Below, piece after piece: positions 33,086 to 41,385 of a stretch of DNA of 64,000 bases. A program made the translations under genes and the position numbers. This stretch comes from Desulfosarcina widdelii (GTDB lineage Bacteria > Desulfobacterota > Desulfobacteria > Desulfobacterales > Desulfosarcinaceae). Location: the NCBI RefSeq assembly GCF_009688965.1, contig NZ_AP021875.1, positions 1,674,001 to 1,738,000 on the forward strand. Direction: 5' to 3'. The notes under the pieces are model-generated. The model was not told the origin of the DNA, did no database searches, and saw only the letters and a list, made by a program, of their open reading frames with translations. Numbering within the stretch: the stretch's first letter is position 1; each line of letters starts with the position of its first letter.

Positions 33086-34888
33086 ATGAAAACAACAATC
33101 AATCAGGTCTTTCGCAATCGCGTCGCAAAATACAACAATCGTCTGGCGGTGGAGAAAAAAAGAAATGGTCGCTGGGAAAGCGCTTCATGGACCCAGTATT
33201 ACGACAGCGCCCGATCGGTGGGCCTGGGTCTTTTGGCCTTGGGCGTGAAAAAGGGCGACCGGGTGGCGCTGCTCTCCGAAAACCGTCTGGAATGGCTGTA
33301 TACGGATATGGGCGCCCTGGGCATCGGAGCCTGCCTGGTTCCCATTTACACCACCCTCACCGCTGACGAGGTCGCCTACATCGTCGGCAACGCCGAGGTC
33401 AAAATCCTGGTGGTAGAAGATTCGGTGCAGGTAGAAAAAGCCCTTTATGCCGCTGAACAGTGCCCGGCCCTTAAGACCATCGTCGCCATGGACGGCAACG
33501 GACCGAAAAACGACAAGCTGATCTCCTTTTCCGAACTGATGCAGTTGGGAAGCAAGGCCCGGAAAAACGATCCGGAAGCCTTCGAAAAACTGGCCGGGGC
33601 GGTGGCACCGGAGGATCTGGCAACCATCGTATACACCTCGGGGACCACGGGCCTTCCCAAAGGCGCCATGATCACGCACAAGAATATCATGGCCGTCATC
33701 GATTCGCTGGATCGCATAAAGCCCGAGTTTGCCCACGATGCCGATCAGGCGGTGCCGTTTCTGCCCTTAAGCCACGTGTTCGAAAGGGCCGCTGGTCACT
33801 TTTACGGCATGTACAAGGGCATCACCTCGTCCTATGCCGAAAGCGTCAACACGGTACTCGAAGATTTCGGCGAAAAACGGCCCACTATCATCCTGGCCGT
33901 TCCCCGGGTGTGCGAGAAAGTCTACCAGAAAATTCTCATGCAGGTGGAACAGCAGCCGGCCTGGCGCCGTAAAATCTTCTACTGGGGACACGCCATCGGA
34001 GCCCGCATTTCCACACTGCGAGAAGAGAAAAAGCCGATTCCGGCCCTGCTCAAACTGAAATACCGCCTGGCCTACAACCTGATTTTCAAGAAGCTGCAGG
34101 AAGCATTGGGCGGGCGCGTGCGCTGGATGACGGCCTCCGGCGCTCCCACGGCTCGGGACATCGTTCTGTTTTTCAATGCCGCCGGGATCCAGGTGGTGGA
34201 AGGCTACGGTATGACCGAGTGCTTCGCTCCGGCCACCATGAGCAACCTGGCCGATTACCGAATCGGGACAGTGGGAAGGCCCCTTCCGGGGGTGGAAATC
34301 AAACTGGACGAGGACGGCGAAATCCTCATTCGCGGTGACAACGTTTTTAAGGGCTACTGGAAGATGCCCGAAGAGACCGCCGAAACCTTTACCGAGGATG
34401 GATTCCTCAGAAGCGGGGATATCGGAAGCTTCGACGACGCCGGTTTTCTCATGATCACCGACCGCAAAAAAAACCTGATCATTACCTCAGGCGGCAAAAA
34501 TATCGCTCCCCAGAAAATCGAAAACCTGTTTTTAAGCGATCCCTTGTTCACGCATTTCATCGTCATCGGAGAGCGCAGAAAGTTTCTCAGTGCACTGCTA
34601 ACCATCAACCTGGAGCAGGCCGAGGTGATCGCCCAGAAACGGGGCATCGACTGCAGCGATCTTGATGGCCTGCTGGACAATCCGGTGTTCATGCGCATCA
34701 TCGACGAACATGTGGCCGAGCGCAACAGCCATTTGGCCCGCTTCGAAACCATCAAGCGCTACCGGATTATTAAAAACGAGTTCTCCCAGGAAGCCGGCGA
34801 GCTGACGCCCTCTTTGAAAATCAAGCGCAACGTCATTCAGGAAAACTACACGGATCTGATCGAATCCATGTATGCGGACGTAAACTGA
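33086..34888 (+). CDS. Long-chain acyl-CoA synthetase, FadD15/ACSL type
   Basis: This 600-residue AMP-forming synthetase activates fatty acids to CoA esters. Motifs: Y-T-S-G-T-T-G-L-P-K-G near 181, P-L-S-H-V-F-E-R-A near 232, and a long-chain-type insert with a G-H-A-I-G-A-R region near 295. Y-G-M-T-E-C near 374, R-S-G-D-I near 438 and D-R-K-K-N-L-I-I-T near 457 follow. Overall layout fits bacterial ACSL-like enzymes of about 600 residues. The ATG has GAGGAGG about 7 bases upstream, strong. It is the first gene of a co-directional set with the DUF35 and thiolase genes, separated from them by a composite spacer. Confidence 0.93.
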   Translation: MKTTINQVFRNRVAKYNNRLAVEKKRNGRWESASWTQYYDSARSVGLGLLALGVKKGDRVALLSENRLEWLYTDMGALGIGACLVPIYTTLTADEVAYIVGNAEVKILVVEDSVQVEKALYAAEQCPALKTIVAMDGNGPKNDKLISFSELMQLGSKARKNDPEAFEKLAGAVAPEDLATIVYTSGTTGLPKGAMITHKNIMAVIDSLDRIKPEFAHDADQAVPFLPLSHVFERAAGHFYGMYKGITSSYAESVNTVLEDFGEKRPTIILAVPRVCEKVYQKILMQVEQQPAWRRKIFYWGHAIGARISTLREEKKPIPALLKLKYRLAYNLIFKKLQEALGGRVRWMTASGAPTARDIVLFFNAAGIQVVEGYGMTECFAPATMSNLADYRIGTVGRPLPGVEIKLDEDGEILIRGDNVFKGYWKMPEETAETFTEDGFLRSGDIGSFDDAGFLMITDRKKNLIITSGGKNIAPQKIENLFLSDPLFTHFIVIGERRKFLSALLTINLEQAEVIAQKRGIDCSDLDGLLDNPVFMRIIDEHVAERNSHLARFETIKRYRIIKNEFSQEAGELTPSLKIKRNVIQENYTDLIESMYADVN

Positions 34889-34949
34889 GAACGGAGGACA
34901 GAGGACGGAAGTCAGAATTCGGAAGACGGATTACCGTTCACCGTTCACC
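34888..34949 (+). repeat. Composite intergenic spacer repeat, copy 4
   Basis: GGAGGACAGAGGACGGAAGTC-like purine-rich units are followed by ACCGTTCACCGTTCACC. It fills the gap between the FadD-like gene and the first DUF35 gene. Confidence 0.55.
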
Positions 34950-34970
34950 ATCAATAAAAGGAAGCCAATC

Positions 34971-35432
34971 ATGAGCAACCCGCTGGACACCATCGAACCT
35001 ATGGTCTACCAAAGCCAGATCAGCGTTCCCTATACCTGGTGGGCAGGCAACACGGCCGGTAAATTTCTCAGATCCCTGCGCGATGAGCAGAAGATTCTGG
35101 GAACCCGCTGCGACAAGTGCAAGCGTGTCTTCGTGCCGCCGCGTAAAACCTGCCCGACCTGCTTCACCACCAATGAAACCTGGACGGCTGTGGAATCCGT
35201 GGGCACCGTCGTGGCCGTTACCGTGGCCAGGCGCCAGCTGGCCGCCATCCCCAAAAAGGTGCCGGTGGTCTTCGCCCTGATCAAACTGGACGGCGCCGAC
35301 ACCGCCCTTTTACACACCATCGACGGAATCGATCCGGACCAGGTCTCCATCGGTATGCGTGTACGGGCCTGTTTTACCGACCAGGCCGGGGCAAGTATCA
35401 ACGCCATCTCGCACTTCGAGCCGGTCGAATAG
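34971..35432 (+). CDS. Zn-ribbon OB-fold (DUF35) protein, thiolase partner
   Basis: This 153-residue protein has the DUF35 plan: an N-terminal helix, a zinc ribbon (C-D-K-C near 46-49 and C-P-T-C near 60-63), and an OB-fold-like C-terminal half. In characterised thiolase systems (archaeal acetoacetyl-CoA thiolase/HMG-CoA synthase complex, BbsA of benzylsuccinate degradation) such proteins bind next to the thiolase and help place or transfer CoA substrates. It directly precedes the first thiolase gene (11-base gap), which supports a paired function. Confidence 0.9.
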   Translation: MSNPLDTIEPMVYQSQISVPYTWWAGNTAGKFLRSLRDEQKILGTRCDKCKRVFVPPRKTCPTCFTTNETWTAVESVGTVVAVTVARRQLAAIPKKVPVVFALIKLDGADTALLHTIDGIDPDQVSIGMRVRACFTDQAGASINAISHFEPVE

Positions 35433-35443
35433 AAAGGATCGTT

Positions 35444-36592
35444 ATGGATAAGGCAGCAATTGTGGGCGTGGGCATGACCGCCATCGAAAAAAACAAGGTC
35501 GGCGACGGTTTTGCCGACATGGCCTGGGAGGCGGTGAACCTGGCCTTAAGCGATGCGGGGATGTCGATCGATGACATCGATAACGTGGTTACCACTTCCA
35601 ACGACTTCTGGGACGGGCGGACCATCAGTTGCATGGCAGTGAGCGATGCCAGCGGCGCCCGCGACAAAAATGTCTCCTGCGTGGAAGGAGACGGCACCTT
35701 CGGCGCCTTTTACGGTCTCACCCGGGTTCTTTCCGGCGTTTACGGCACTACCCTGGTGACCGCTCACAGCAAGGGTTCGGAAAGCGTTTCCAGCCTGATC
35801 ACCAACGCGGCCTTCGACCCCATTTACGAGCGCTCCATCGGCATGGACATGATCAGCGCCAGCGCACTGCAGGCCAGTGCCTACATGCACCGCACCGGCA
35901 CCACACCCGAGCAGTTGGCAAGGGTCTCGGTCAAAAACCACAGCAATGCCCGCCACAACCCCAAAGCCCAGTTGCCGCTTACCATCGACGTGAACGATGT
36001 GCTGACCTCGGAGATGATCTGCGATCCACTGCACAAACTGGATTGTTCGCCGGTGTCCGACGGCTGCTGCGCCCTGATCATCGCCAATGAGGACCGGGCC
36101 AAAAACGCGGCCAAACCGCCGGTCTGGATCCGGGGCGCCGCCTTTTGCGCGGATGCCTACCACCTGGGCGACCGGGATCTTTCCCGGGCCGACGCCCTGA
36201 CCAAAGCCGCGAAAAAGGCCTTTTCCATGGCCGGCATTACCGATCCGGCCGAGCAGATTCAGGTCGCCGAGCTTTACGACGCCTTCACTTACCAGGAGCT
36301 GATGTGGCTCGAAGCCACGGGGCTTTGCCCCGACGGCCGGGCCGGCAGCGAACTGGAAAGAGGCGCCTTTGACATCGGTGGACGGCTGCCGGTCAATCCG
36401 TCGGGCGGCCTGCTCAGCGGCCATCCGGTGATCGCCGCCGGCCTGATTCGCATGGCCGAGGTGGTTCGTCAACTGCGCGGGGAGGCGGGGGCTGCCCAGG
36501 TCAAGGATCCTTCCGTCGGCGTGGCCCAGGGAGTCAACGGGCTGTGCGGGCAGTCGCACTGTGTCTGGGTGTTATCAAGTATACGCCCATAA
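35444..36592 (+). CDS. Thiolase-family protein without the usual nucleophilic Cys
   Basis: This 382-residue protein has the two-fold thiolase architecture and clear family motifs, including N-P-S-G-G-L-L-S-G-H-P (His near 326) and V-N-G-L-C-G-Q-S-H-C near the C-terminus. At the place of the N-terminal nucleophile motif (V-N-x-x-C-x-S-G) it reads V-E-G-D-G-T-F-G (80-87), so the Cys is replaced by Asp (D83), though a Cys lies at 79. It resembles the SCP-x/BbsB-like branch found with DUF35 partners. It probably cleaves or forms a specialised beta-ketoacyl-CoA, or acts as an accessory subunit. Strong ribosome-binding site AAAGGA. Confidence 0.88.
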   Translation: MDKAAIVGVGMTAIEKNKVGDGFADMAWEAVNLALSDAGMSIDDIDNVVTTSNDFWDGRTISCMAVSDASGARDKNVSCVEGDGTFGAFYGLTRVLSGVYGTTLVTAHSKGSESVSSLITNAAFDPIYERSIGMDMISASALQASAYMHRTGTTPEQLARVSVKNHSNARHNPKAQLPLTIDVNDVLTSEMICDPLHKLDCSPVSDGCCALIIANEDRAKNAAKPPVWIRGAAFCADAYHLGDRDLSRADALTKAAKKAFSMAGITDPAEQIQVAELYDAFTYQELMWLEATGLCPDGRAGSELERGAFDIGGRLPVNPSGGLLSGHPVIAAGLIRMAEVVRQLRGEAGAAQVKDPSVGVAQGVNGLCGQSHCVWVLSSIRP

Positions 36593-36675
36593 ACGGCATC
36601 TTGCGGCGCATGCCGGCGTTTTCGCATGATTTCAATTTACATCTTTTAAGGGAATCGATCACAGAAAGAAAACCC

Positions 36676-37839
36676 ATGAGCAAACAACGTGTCGCCATCG
36701 TCGGTACTGGACAGACATTTCATAAAAGCCATCGTCCCGACGTCAACGGGCAGGAACTGATCAACGAGGCGGTCCAGGCCGCACTTGCCGATGCCGACCT
36801 GAGTATCGACGAAATCGATGCCATTGTGATCGGCAACATGGACCACTTCGAGGGCATCAACTATGTGGACTGCTGGAGCGTCGACGGCTCCGGCGGCTTC
36901 ATGAAACCGGTCATCAAGCTCACCACAGGCGGCACCACCGGCAGCACCCTGGCCATCGGCGGCTATCACATGGTGGCCTCGAGCCTGTTCGACCGGGTGC
37001 TGGTCATCGGTTGGGAGAAGAACTCGGAGTCGGACACCACCGGTGCCATTACCACGGCCTTCGATCCGGTCTGGGACCGCCTGGTCTTTGCCGGCGCCAT
37101 CTCGGGTCTGGCCGCCGAAGCCCAGGCCTACATGGCCAAATACGGCGCCACGGACCGCGACGGCGCCCGCGTTTCGGTGCGCGACCGCAAACACGCCTGC
37201 AACAACCCCCACACCCAGTTGCGCAAGGAAGTGACTATTGATGAGGTGCTGGCCTCGCCCATGCTGGCGGACCCCATCCATCTGCTGGATGTCTGCCCCC
37301 GCACCGACGGCGCCTGCGCCGTGATCATGGCCGGGGAACAGGTAGCCGAGAAAATCACCGCCACGCCCGACTGGATCTGGGCCACGGCCAACCGGCACAC
37401 CTACACCTATCTGGGAGACAGCAATTTCGGCCGCCTGGACTCCATGGCCGCCGCGGCCCGGGAGATCTATAAAAAGACCGGCATCAAAGAGCCGGCCAAG
37501 GAGATCGGTGTAATCGAACTGTATCAGCCCTACTCTTTTGCCGGCATTATGTGGATCGAGGATCTGGGACTGGCCGAACATGGCAAGGGCGCCGAGTTCA
37601 TCTGGAGCGGCGCCACGGACATGGGGGGCGAGATCCCCATCAACCCCTCCGGGGGCGTGATCGCCTGCAACCCCATCGGCGCCACGGGCCTGATTCGCTG
37701 CGCCGAGGCCGCCATGCAGGTAATGGGCAAGGCCGAAGGCCGTCAGGTGCCCGACGTGAACTTGGCCATGAGCACTGGATTCGGCGGCTGCTTCTGGTCG
37801 GACATTCTGCTCCATGGCCGGAGAAAACCGGAATTCTAG
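36676..37839 (+). CDS. Second thiolase-family protein lacking Cys and His catalytic residues
   Basis: This 387-residue protein is homologous to its neighbour. The N-terminal nucleophile motif reads T-T-G-G-T-T-G-S (83-90, Thr in place of Cys). The G-G-x-x-x-x-G-H-P motif reads G-G-V-I-A-C-N-P (Asn near 332 in place of His). A C-terminal Cys remains in G-F-G-G-C-F-W. The ATG at 36676 is chosen since the frame upstream (from 36544) overlaps the first thiolase and has no family match. The two degenerate chains may form a hetero-oligomer with the two DUF35 proteins. Biological reaction unknown. Confidence 0.88.
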   Translation: MSKQRVAIVGTGQTFHKSHRPDVNGQELINEAVQAALADADLSIDEIDAIVIGNMDHFEGINYVDCWSVDGSGGFMKPVIKLTTGGTTGSTLAIGGYHMVASSLFDRVLVIGWEKNSESDTTGAITTAFDPVWDRLVFAGAISGLAAEAQAYMAKYGATDRDGARVSVRDRKHACNNPHTQLRKEVTIDEVLASPMLADPIHLLDVCPRTDGACAVIMAGEQVAEKITATPDWIWATANRHTYTYLGDSNFGRLDSMAAAAREIYKKTGIKEPAKEIGVIELYQPYSFAGIMWIEDLGLAEHGKGAEFIWSGATDMGGEIPINPSGGVIACNPIGATGLIRCAEAAMQVMGKAEGRQVPDVNLAMSTGFGGCFWSDILLHGRRKPEF

Positions 37840-37860
37840 CGCACGCGAGCGTGTGAGCGC

Positions 37861-37963
37861 GTGATCAGTGAACCGTGAACGGAAGGCTATCGCCAGCATT
37901 CCAAAATCACCAACCACAGTCCACCCCTCACTGTTCACCGTTCACAGATCACTGTTCACCGAT
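37861..37963 (+). repeat. Composite intergenic spacer repeat, copy 5
   Basis: GTGATCAGTGAACCGTGAAC at one end (inverted form of the unit) and CACTGTTCACCGTTCACAG plus ATCACTGTTCACCG at the other, with little purine-rich sequence. It separates the second thiolase from the second DUF35 gene. Confidence 0.5.
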
Positions 37964-37979
37964 TAAAAAGGAACCCACC

Positions 37980-38444
37980 ATGCCAAACACCGACCCTGTC
38001 ATCATCGAATCGGGACCGGCCAGACAACCGTTCAACTACGCCGTGGGACGACACGGCAGCCTCTTTTTGCAGGAACTGCGGGACAACCGGCGCTTCATGG
38101 CCGTCAAGTGCCCCAAATGCGGGAAGGTGTACATTCCGCCCCGCCGGGTCTGCGGTGCCTGTTTCGTCGAAATGGACGAATTCGTGGAAGTCGGCCCCGG
38201 AGGCACCATCGGCACCTTTACCATCCTGCGCTACGCCTTCATCGATCCCGAAACCGGGGAACAGAAGCCGGTACCCTACGGCTACGGATTCATCCGCCTG
38301 GACGGCGCCGATACCCTGTTTCAGCATTATATCGACATTCAGGACGAATCCAAGGTGGTCATCGGAGCGCGCGTGGAACCCGTGTTCGCCGACGAGCGCA
38401 AGGGAACGATCAAGGACATTCAGTACTTCCGGATCGTCGAATAA
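37980..38444 (+). CDS. Second Zn-ribbon OB-fold (DUF35) protein
   Basis: This 154-residue protein has a zinc ribbon C-P-K-C near 45-48 and C-G-A-C near 59-62, and an OB-fold half with Y-G-F-I-R-L-D-G-A-D-T-L. It is a paralogue of the DUF35 protein at 34971. With AAAGGA before the ATG at 37980, this start gives the normal family length; an in-frame ATG at 37875 would lie in the spacer repeat. It probably pairs with the second thiolase. Confidence 0.9.
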   Translation: MPNTDPVIIESGPARQPFNYAVGRHGSLFLQELRDNRRFMAVKCPKCGKVYIPPRRVCGACFVEMDEFVEVGPGGTIGTFTILRYAFIDPETGEQKPVPYGYGFIRLDGADTLFQHYIDIQDESKVVIGARVEPVFADERKGTIKDIQYFRIVE

Positions 38445-38450
38445 GCCGGC

Positions 38451-39278
38451 ATGCTGAACCCCTACCGGCGCTCCATCTGCCTGCCTGACAAACTGGGGGC
38501 CTGCCTGGTCACCGGAACGGAAAAGGTTCGCTGCGGATACGGCAACGGAGACTGCCTGCTGCTGGATTTCCATCACCGCGTCTTTGCCGTGGCCGACGCC
38601 ACCGAACGGTTTCCCCAGGCCTCCCGGCTGCTGCTCGAGCGCCTGGCCGCGGCCATCGCCGAAAACGGTCCTCCCGGAGACGAAAATACCTTCAACGCCC
38701 TGCTGGATCGGGTCTGGTCCCGGCAAAAATACATCCACAAAACCACCTTGAGCTGCGTGGTGCTGGTAAACAGAGAGAACGGACCGGCAGCCATGCTGGC
38801 CAACAACGGCGACTCGACTGTTACCTTCCTGAACCCGAACGACGGCAAGGTCATTTTTCAAACCCGGTCGGACATGAACTTTGCCGGACGCAGCAGACAC
38901 CCCAATGCGGTGACGACCCAACCCCTGAACGGCTCCCGGCCCGCCATCGTACTGGCCACCGACGGGTTGGCCGGCATCGGCGAAATCCTTTCAACGAAGA
39001 TCACCCGAAGCCCCCATCGCATTGCCCACTGGATCGCCGACCGGACACGGCCCCCTGCCCTGCCTCTGGAAATTGACGATATCGGTGCCATCGCCCTGGC
39101 AACGGACGTACCGGTCAGGGAAGCGCACACCATCATCATGGGCGGAACCCGACCGGGAAAGGAAACGAACTTCTTCCGATTCGCCAGCCAAAAACCGGCC
39201 ATGGACCGCTGGGACGCCTTCAAGGTCTGGCAGCAAGCTCCCGAACTCATGGACCTGGCGGGAATCCAAATCCGATAG
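38451..39278 (+). CDS. PP2C-like (PPM) phosphatase domain protein
   Basis: This 275-residue soluble protein shows the PP2C/SpoIIE-type pattern: G-N-G-D-C-L-L-L-D-F, V-F-A-V-A-D-A-T near 45 (where D-G-M is expected), T-T-L-S-C-V-V-L-V near 98, N-N-G-D-S-T near 117, L-A-T-D-G-L near 167 and D-D-I-G-A-I-A-L near 213. Several of these provide the metal-binding Asp residues, so phosphatase activity is possible. It lies 6 bases after the second DUF35 gene and is the last gene of the thiolase unit; such a regulatory enzyme at this place is unusual. Confidence 0.75.
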   Translation: MLNPYRRSICLPDKLGACLVTGTEKVRCGYGNGDCLLLDFHHRVFAVADATERFPQASRLLLERLAAAIAENGPPGDENTFNALLDRVWSRQKYIHKTTLSCVVLVNRENGPAAMLANNGDSTVTFLNPNDGKVIFQTRSDMNFAGRSRHPNAVTTQPLNGSRPAIVLATDGLAGIGEILSTKITRSPHRIAHWIADRTRPPALPLEIDDIGAIALATDVPVREAHTIIMGGTRPGKETNFFRFASQKPAMDRWDAFKVWQQAPELMDLAGIQIR

Positions 39279-39288
39279 TGGAGACGTT

Positions 39289-39309
39289 ATGACAAATCCT
39301 TATTTATAA
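39289..39309 (+). CDS. Mini-ORF M-T-N-P-Y-L overlapping the ribosome-binding site of the ferredoxin gene
   Basis: ATG at 39289 with GGAG upstream opens six codons whose TAA (39307-39309) overlaps the AAGGAG of the following gene. TCCTTA and TAAGGA flank the end and could form a small stem hiding that site. It may couple or control translation of the ferredoxin gene. Could also be chance. Confidence 0.35.
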   Translation: MTNPYL

Positions 39310-39318
39310 GGAGAAAAT

Positions 39319-40446
39319 ATGTCTAAAAGACCGGAATGGTGGCTTTATGTTCTGGCCAAAATCTGGCCGATCACATGGAAAAGCGCCAGGGCGACGCAAT
39401 GGCCGATTGTCGGTGGCCTGGTTGCCAAAACGGCACTTCCCCTGATGTCGGAAAAAAACTTCAATGTCACGCATATCCCCATTAACAAAACGATATCGGG
39501 GCCACAGAGCACCTACCTGCCCGAGCGGGTTCTCGAGGAGCTAATCGAACGTTCTGCGCATCGTGTCATCATTAAACGCTGTACCTGCAGGGACGAGCGA
39601 AAATGTGACAACCATTCCATCGAGTTGGGATGTATTCAACTTGGGGCCGGAACAGAAGAGATTGATCCCCGTATTGCTCATCATGTTTCCAAAAAGCAAG
39701 CCATTAAACACATGCACCGCTGTGTCGAAGACGGACTTGTTCCCATGGTTGGCCGTGTTAAGGTTGACAACCTGATTTGGGGTGTCAAAGACAGAGGGCG
39801 ACTTCTGGCCGTCTGTTTCTGTTGCAGTTGCTGCTGTACCGTGTTGAATTCAGGAAAATATTTACCTGAAGAGGTGGCCAGGCGAATTGTCAGGTTAAAG
39901 GGACTTGAACTCACAACTGACCACCAAACGTGTACGCTGTGTAAAACCTGTGTCGATTCCTGTTTTATGAATGCTCTGTCGATCGAGAACGGACGGATCG
40001 TAAGGGATGATAAAAAATGCAAAGGATGCGGACTATGTGTATCCCTTTGTCCGGAAAAGGCGATTTCGGCTTCGATTGACAGTGTTGATGATGCGGTTGA
40101 GGAACTGCAAGGCAGGATCAGGCAAAGAATCGACTATGAATCCGATTTTCAAACCAATGAGGAACAAGGTATGACATCGAATAAAACCTTCTGGATTCTG
40201 CTGATGACAGGATCGATCGGGCTGTGGGCCTTGTCCGTTTTCGGCGGCCAGATCCTTTTTCCGGAAAGCCCTCTGAAAGCCTGGGGACTGTTTCTGGCCC
40301 TGATCGTCATTCACGTATCGGAACTGCCTGGCACCTTCAAGCTTGGGAGAGAACTCGGCCTCAGCCCGCAAAGAATGTTGATTAAAACCATGCTTTATGG
40401 ATTCACTTGGTGGGTGCCGCTTAAAAAAGGGATTTTTGACAGATGA
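39319..40446 (+). CDS. Membrane-anchored ferredoxin-like protein with polycysteine motif
   Basis: This 375-residue protein has an N-terminal amphipathic stretch, a first Cys group (C88, C90, C96, C105) and a dense C-F-C-C-S-C-C-C cluster (166-173). Two 4Fe-4S ferredoxin motifs follow (C-T-L-C-K-T-C-V-D-S-C near 205-215 and C-K-G-C-G-L-C-V-S-L-C-P near 234-245). Two C-terminal membrane helices are at about 293-312 and 325-342. It is probably a membrane-bound electron carrier. The polycysteine cluster is not part of a ferredoxin motif that I know. It is the first of four genes with lower GC content than their neighbours. Confidence 0.88.
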   Translation: MSKRPEWWLYVLAKIWPITWKSARATQWPIVGGLVAKTALPLMSEKNFNVTHIPINKTISGPQSTYLPERVLEELIERSAHRVIIKRCTCRDERKCDNHSIELGCIQLGAGTEEIDPRIAHHVSKKQAIKHMHRCVEDGLVPMVGRVKVDNLIWGVKDRGRLLAVCFCCSCCCTVLNSGKYLPEEVARRIVRLKGLELTTDHQTCTLCKTCVDSCFMNALSIENGRIVRDDKKCKGCGLCVSLCPEKAISASIDSVDDAVEELQGRIRQRIDYESDFQTNEEQGMTSNKTFWILLMTGSIGLWALSVFGGQILFPESPLKAWGLFLALIVIHVSELPGTFKLGRELGLSPQRMLIKTMLYGFTWWVPLKKGIFDR

Positions 40447-40509
40447 ATCCTTTTCATACATCCGGTCGACAGCAGAATTGTGCCGCTGCAACAACCCGGA
40501 GGAGAGAAC

Positions 40510-41376
40510 GTGTTTAACATTTTCAAATATGGCCCGAACCTCAAACTGGTCCGATGGCAGGTCAGGCTGTCATGGCCGCTGATTCGATATGGAAAAAAAT
40601 TCAGTGACGTTCCGGTGCTGAAATGGCTCATTTATCCTTTTTTTAAACGCCCTCACAACGAACTGACGTCAATACCCATCCACGCCACGATTAAAGCCCC
40701 CGACAACCTTGCACTGCCGATGAAACTGGTAGAGCGGCTGGTCTCCGAAATCGACGAGATTTTTCTGATGGATGAATGTCATTGCGCCGGCGTCAAAAAC
40801 AGAAACAGCCCCCGTTTACATATCGGATGCATGGCCTTCGGACCGGCCATTGCCAGGATTCATCCCTCCCATGGCCGCCGGGTCAATACAGAAGAGGCCG
40901 TCGAACATATTCGTAAAGCCGCAAAAGCGGGCCTGGTTGCCAACATCGCCCACGTATGGATCGATGCCCTTGCGTTCCAGTTGACCCAATTCAACCGGCT
41001 TCTCTTTGTGTGCTTCTGTGATGATGATCAGTGCATATACCGGTCATTCATGAAACGCAGAGGCCCATCCCTGGCTGGCGCCTACCGGAAACTGCCCGGT
41101 CTTTCCGTCCGGATCGATCCGGCCAGATGCAAAGCCTGTGGCACCTGTATCGAGAGCTGTTTCGTCTCGGCGATCACATTACGGGGAAATACGGCAACGA
41201 TCGGGGATGCCTGCGCCGGATGTGGGTTCTGTGTAAACAATTGCGCCCAAGGTGCGATCTCATTGACGATGGAAAATGAAGAGGAAATGTTTCAACAGCT
41301 CCTGCAAAGGGTCAGGGAGATCTCAGACCTGCCGTTGAAAATCGATCAGGACCTGACACAGCGAAAAATGACTTGA
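40510..41376 (+). CDS. Ferredoxin-like protein, partner of the preceding gene
   Basis: This 288-residue paralogue of the preceding gene keeps the overall plan: N-terminal hydrophobic/basic part, C-H-C near 88-90, C-F-C-D-D-D-Q-C near 168-175 where the other has the polycysteine cluster, then two 4Fe-4S motifs (C-K-A-C-G-T-C-I-E-S-C and C-A-G-C-G-F-C-V-N-N-C). It lacks the C-terminal membrane helices. The GTG at 40510 has GGAGGAG 7 bases upstream and is chosen over an ATG at 40480 with no such site. Together the two may carry electrons between a membrane partner and the nitroreductase-like enzyme downstream. Confidence 0.86.
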   Translation: MFNIFKYGPNLKLVRWQVRLSWPLIRYGKKFSDVPVLKWLIYPFFKRPHNELTSIPIHATIKAPDNLALPMKLVERLVSEIDEIFLMDECHCAGVKNRNSPRLHIGCMAFGPAIARIHPSHGRRVNTEEAVEHIRKAAKAGLVANIAHVWIDALAFQLTQFNRLLFVCFCDDDQCIYRSFMKRRGPSLAGAYRKLPGLSVRIDPARCKACGTCIESCFVSAITLRGNTATIGDACAGCGFCVNNCAQGAISLTMENEEEMFQQLLQRVREISDLPLKIDQDLTQRKMT

Positions 41377-41385
41377 ACAGTGGAA

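Noticed and set aside
36646..37938. 430-codon minus-strand frame opposite the second thiolase
   Set aside because: Antisense shadow in GC-rich DNA; no start signal or motif.
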